NCBI GenBank assembly: GCA_026692885.1
Contig: JAPLNJ010001203.1
Location: forward strand, 1-13,473
Direction of reading: 5' to 3'
DNA: 13,473 nucleotides
Source: Planctomycetota bacterium
GTDB lineage: Bacteria > Planctomycetota > Planctomycetia > Pirellulales > Pirellulaceae
The stretch's first letter is position 1; every line of letters begins with the position of its first letter. The translations under genes and the position numbers were made by a program. Shown here piece by piece: positions 11,835 through 13,473 of this stretch. The notes below the pieces were generated by a model. That model was not told where the DNA came from. It did no database searches and saw only the letters and a list, made by a program, of their open reading frames with translations.

Positions 11835-13473
11835 CTAGGCCCTAAATTCCAGGTCAGAACCTGACCCAAGCACGCCATTCCACACGCGGTCGACATCAAC
11901 CGCGATGTCGTTCAAGACGGCCTCCATGTCCGTTGCCGGGGAACTGAGGCTATCAGCGACATCTACGTCCCTGACATGAGGGACACTTCTCCGTTGGAGT
12001 CGAACGGTCTGCGTGAGAGCGTCCCCCGTGGCACCGCCAGTGATCGTCGGGGCAGGGATCGCGTAGCTGCGACACATCGGGCCGTAATCGAACGTCGATC
12101 CGGAATCGCTGGGCATCCAGCGACTGGTGGCTGTCCCTGCGGGCACATCGGCCAACCGCGTTTGTGCTAACATGCTCGGCGACACCTCCACGAGCATTTC
12201 GCCTTCGGCAGACCCACCCGAATGGGCGTTGATGTAGTTGATGACGACGAGCACGTCCAGCGGCGTACAGACGCCATCGGCATTCACGTCGTAATAGGGC
12301 GGTGGCATCACAGCATCAGGCGGATTGGGCAGCCCGACCACGTCAGGGTGAGCGTTGATGTAGTTGATGATCACGAGCACGTCGAGCGGTGTCACGACAC
12401 CATCACCGTTGACGTCGCACGGCTGAAACGAATGGTTCCAAGGGGCGTACCAGACATAATTATTCGTGCCGGTCGAGGCCGTATTGCCGTTGCCAGCTGC
12501 GTCGTGGACTACCCCGGCCTTCAGACTGACGATCACCGTCCCTGTGACTGTCATCCCGCTGACCGCTACGTTGTACATCGTGCCGGTGCCAGTGACTGTG
12601 GCGGTCATGGCGCCCGCCGTTCCGCTGAGCGTTACAGGCCAAACTCCGGGGGGGGGGGGTGGGGCAAAGTCGCTGACCGCCTCACTGAAGACAACCGTGA
12701 AGTTGATCGGCGATACATTCGTCGGATCGCCTTGGCTGCTCGCTTGGTTAACGGTCACTGCGGGATTCTGCGTGTCGATGCTGAATTGGTCGGAAAACGA
12801 GGCTGGCGATTGCGCATTCCCTGCCACGTCTTTGCCACCGGTCACCCGAACGTCCACGTTAGCCAACGTCGTGTTCGCGTCCGTGACGTTGTACTTGGCT
12901 ACGTAGGTTGTGTTATTCTTCCACGAACTCTGCCCCGCGTTCAACGTCAGCGTGCTGCCAGTATTCTCCACCGGGAAGGAAATGGTCGGCGCCGTACTCG
13001 CGTCCATCGGCTCGCTGAATGCCACCGTCAGCATGAACATGCCCAAACCTGCATTCGCATCGGTGATCGTGTTCAGGTTCGGAGTCACGCTGGACACTGT
13101 CGGCGGATCGTCGTCGTTGGTCGTCACCGTGACCGTCTTGTCCGCCAACGGATCCCATGCATTGTCCGAGCTGGCATCGACCACCGACACCGTCACCGTG
13201 CTGGTCTGCGGCCCGTCCACGGTCATGTCGTCCGCCGCCGTCAGCGTCACCGTCTGCGCCGTGTTCCAGTTGGCCGAGGTAAACGTCACGGTCGAAGGCG
13301 AGACCGTCACTTCGCCCGTGTCGCCGCTGGTCACCGAGAACACCACGTCCGTCAGTGGCTGCCTGGTGAGCACCACCGTGAACGTGTCCGTCGTGTTCGG
13401 CTCCGTGACCGTCGCTGTCGCCTTGCTGAGTGTGAAGCCCGCTACGTCGTCGTCGTTGGTCGTCACCGTGACC
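11835..13473 (-). CDS. C-terminal part of a giant secreted Calx-beta/Ig-like protein with dockerin-type tail (5' end outside window)
   Basis: About 545 codons are visible and the frame stays open at the right edge, so the N-terminus is missing. Residues counted from 13466: a Calx-beta-like or similar beta-sandwich repeat (to ~120) ending TVTVTTNDDD; an Ig-like domain (~121-235, TVAFSEPMDAS...KDVAGNAQSP); a second one (~236-335, TVVFSEAVSDF...VHDAAGNGNT); then two dockerin-type calcium loops (CDVNGDGVVTPLDVLVIINY 350-369 and YDVNADGVCTPLDVLVVINY 392-411). A ~125-residue tail follows. Proteins of this layout are typical of planctomycetes and presumably secreted or surface-bound. The dockerin-like modules there do not imply a cellulosome. 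A G12 tract (12648-12659) encodes the Pro-rich stretch APPPPPG. Confidence 0.88.
   Translation of the reverse strand, partial: VTVTTNDDDVAGFTLSKATATVTEPNTTDTFTVVLTRQPLTDVVFSVTSGDTGEVTVSPSTVTFTSANWNTAQTVTLTAADDMTVDGPQTSTVTVSVVDASSDNAWDPLADKTVTVTTNDDDPPTVSSVTPNLNTITDANAGLGMFMLTVAFSEPMDASTAPTISFPVENTGSTLTLNAGQSSWKNNTTYVAKYNVTDANTTLANVDVRVTGGKDVAGNAQSPASFSDQFSIDTQNPAVTVNQASSQGDPTNVSPINFTVVFSEAVSDFAPPPPPGVWPVTLSGTAGAMTATVTGTGTMYNVAVSGMTVTGTVIVSLKAGVVHDAAGNGNTASTGTNNYVWYAPWNHSFQPCDVNGDGVVTPLDVLVIINYINAHPDVVGLPNPPDAVMPPPYYDVNADGVCTPLDVLVVINYINAHSGGSAEGEMLVEVSPSMLAQTRLADVPAGTATSRWMPSDSGSTFDYGPMCRSYAIPAPTITGGATGDALTQTVRLQRRSVPHVRDVDVADSLSSPATDMEAVLNDIAVDVDRVWNGVLGSGSDLEFRA

Noticed and set aside
11835..12500. 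Dockerin modules as evidence of a cellulosome
   Set aside because: Planctomycete giant surface proteins commonly end in such calcium loops, and no cohesin or glycoside hydrolase is in the window.

Overview
The window most likely comes from a planctomycete chromosome. The evidence is high GC, a huge secreted Calx-beta/Ig-like protein with a C-terminal dockerin-type tail (DVNGDG..TPLDVL), a long aspartate kinase with four ACT domains, a divergent HU protein, a Lys/Ala/Pro-rich protein with repeated DILAAAR motifs, and intergenic gaps packed with inverted repeats. This placement is inferred from family resemblance; no marker gene such as 16S is present.

Layout, left to right. 1-593: no gene, repeat-rich DNA. 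594-1490 (-): low-complexity repeat protein, divergent from an ArsR-type regulator (1672-2139, +). 2140-2679: no gene, three strong hairpins and an 18-bp tandem repeat that runs into the stop codon of the HU gene (2680-3006, -). 3164-6177 (-): a two-gene operon, an ApgM-family phosphomutase/proposed homoserine kinase followed 17 bp later by aspartate kinase. This pairing points to threonine biosynthesis rather than glycolysis. 6178-6806: no gene, a large imperfect palindrome and a 28-bp direct repeat. 6807-8951 (+): bifunctional enoyl-CoA hydratase/3-hydroxyacyl-CoA dehydrogenase.

8952-11834 is the accessory part. A probable truncated gene start lies just after the dehydrogenase. It runs straight into a degenerate ~128-bp tandem repeat. 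A SIR2-like gene with a C-terminal TPR-like domain (9302-10792, +) sits inside that array, with matching repeat segments on both sides. Next come a small unknown gene and the 3' half of a tRNA-Asp(GTC) gene (11585-11628, -), which looks like an attachment-site scar. The SIR2 gene is the best candidate for an anti-phage or stress NADase, and its setting in a repeat array next to a tRNA scar is the most unusual thing here.

11835-13473 (-): the C-terminal part of the giant secreted protein, whose 5' end lies outside the window. Functions are inferred from motifs read by eye; no database search was run.
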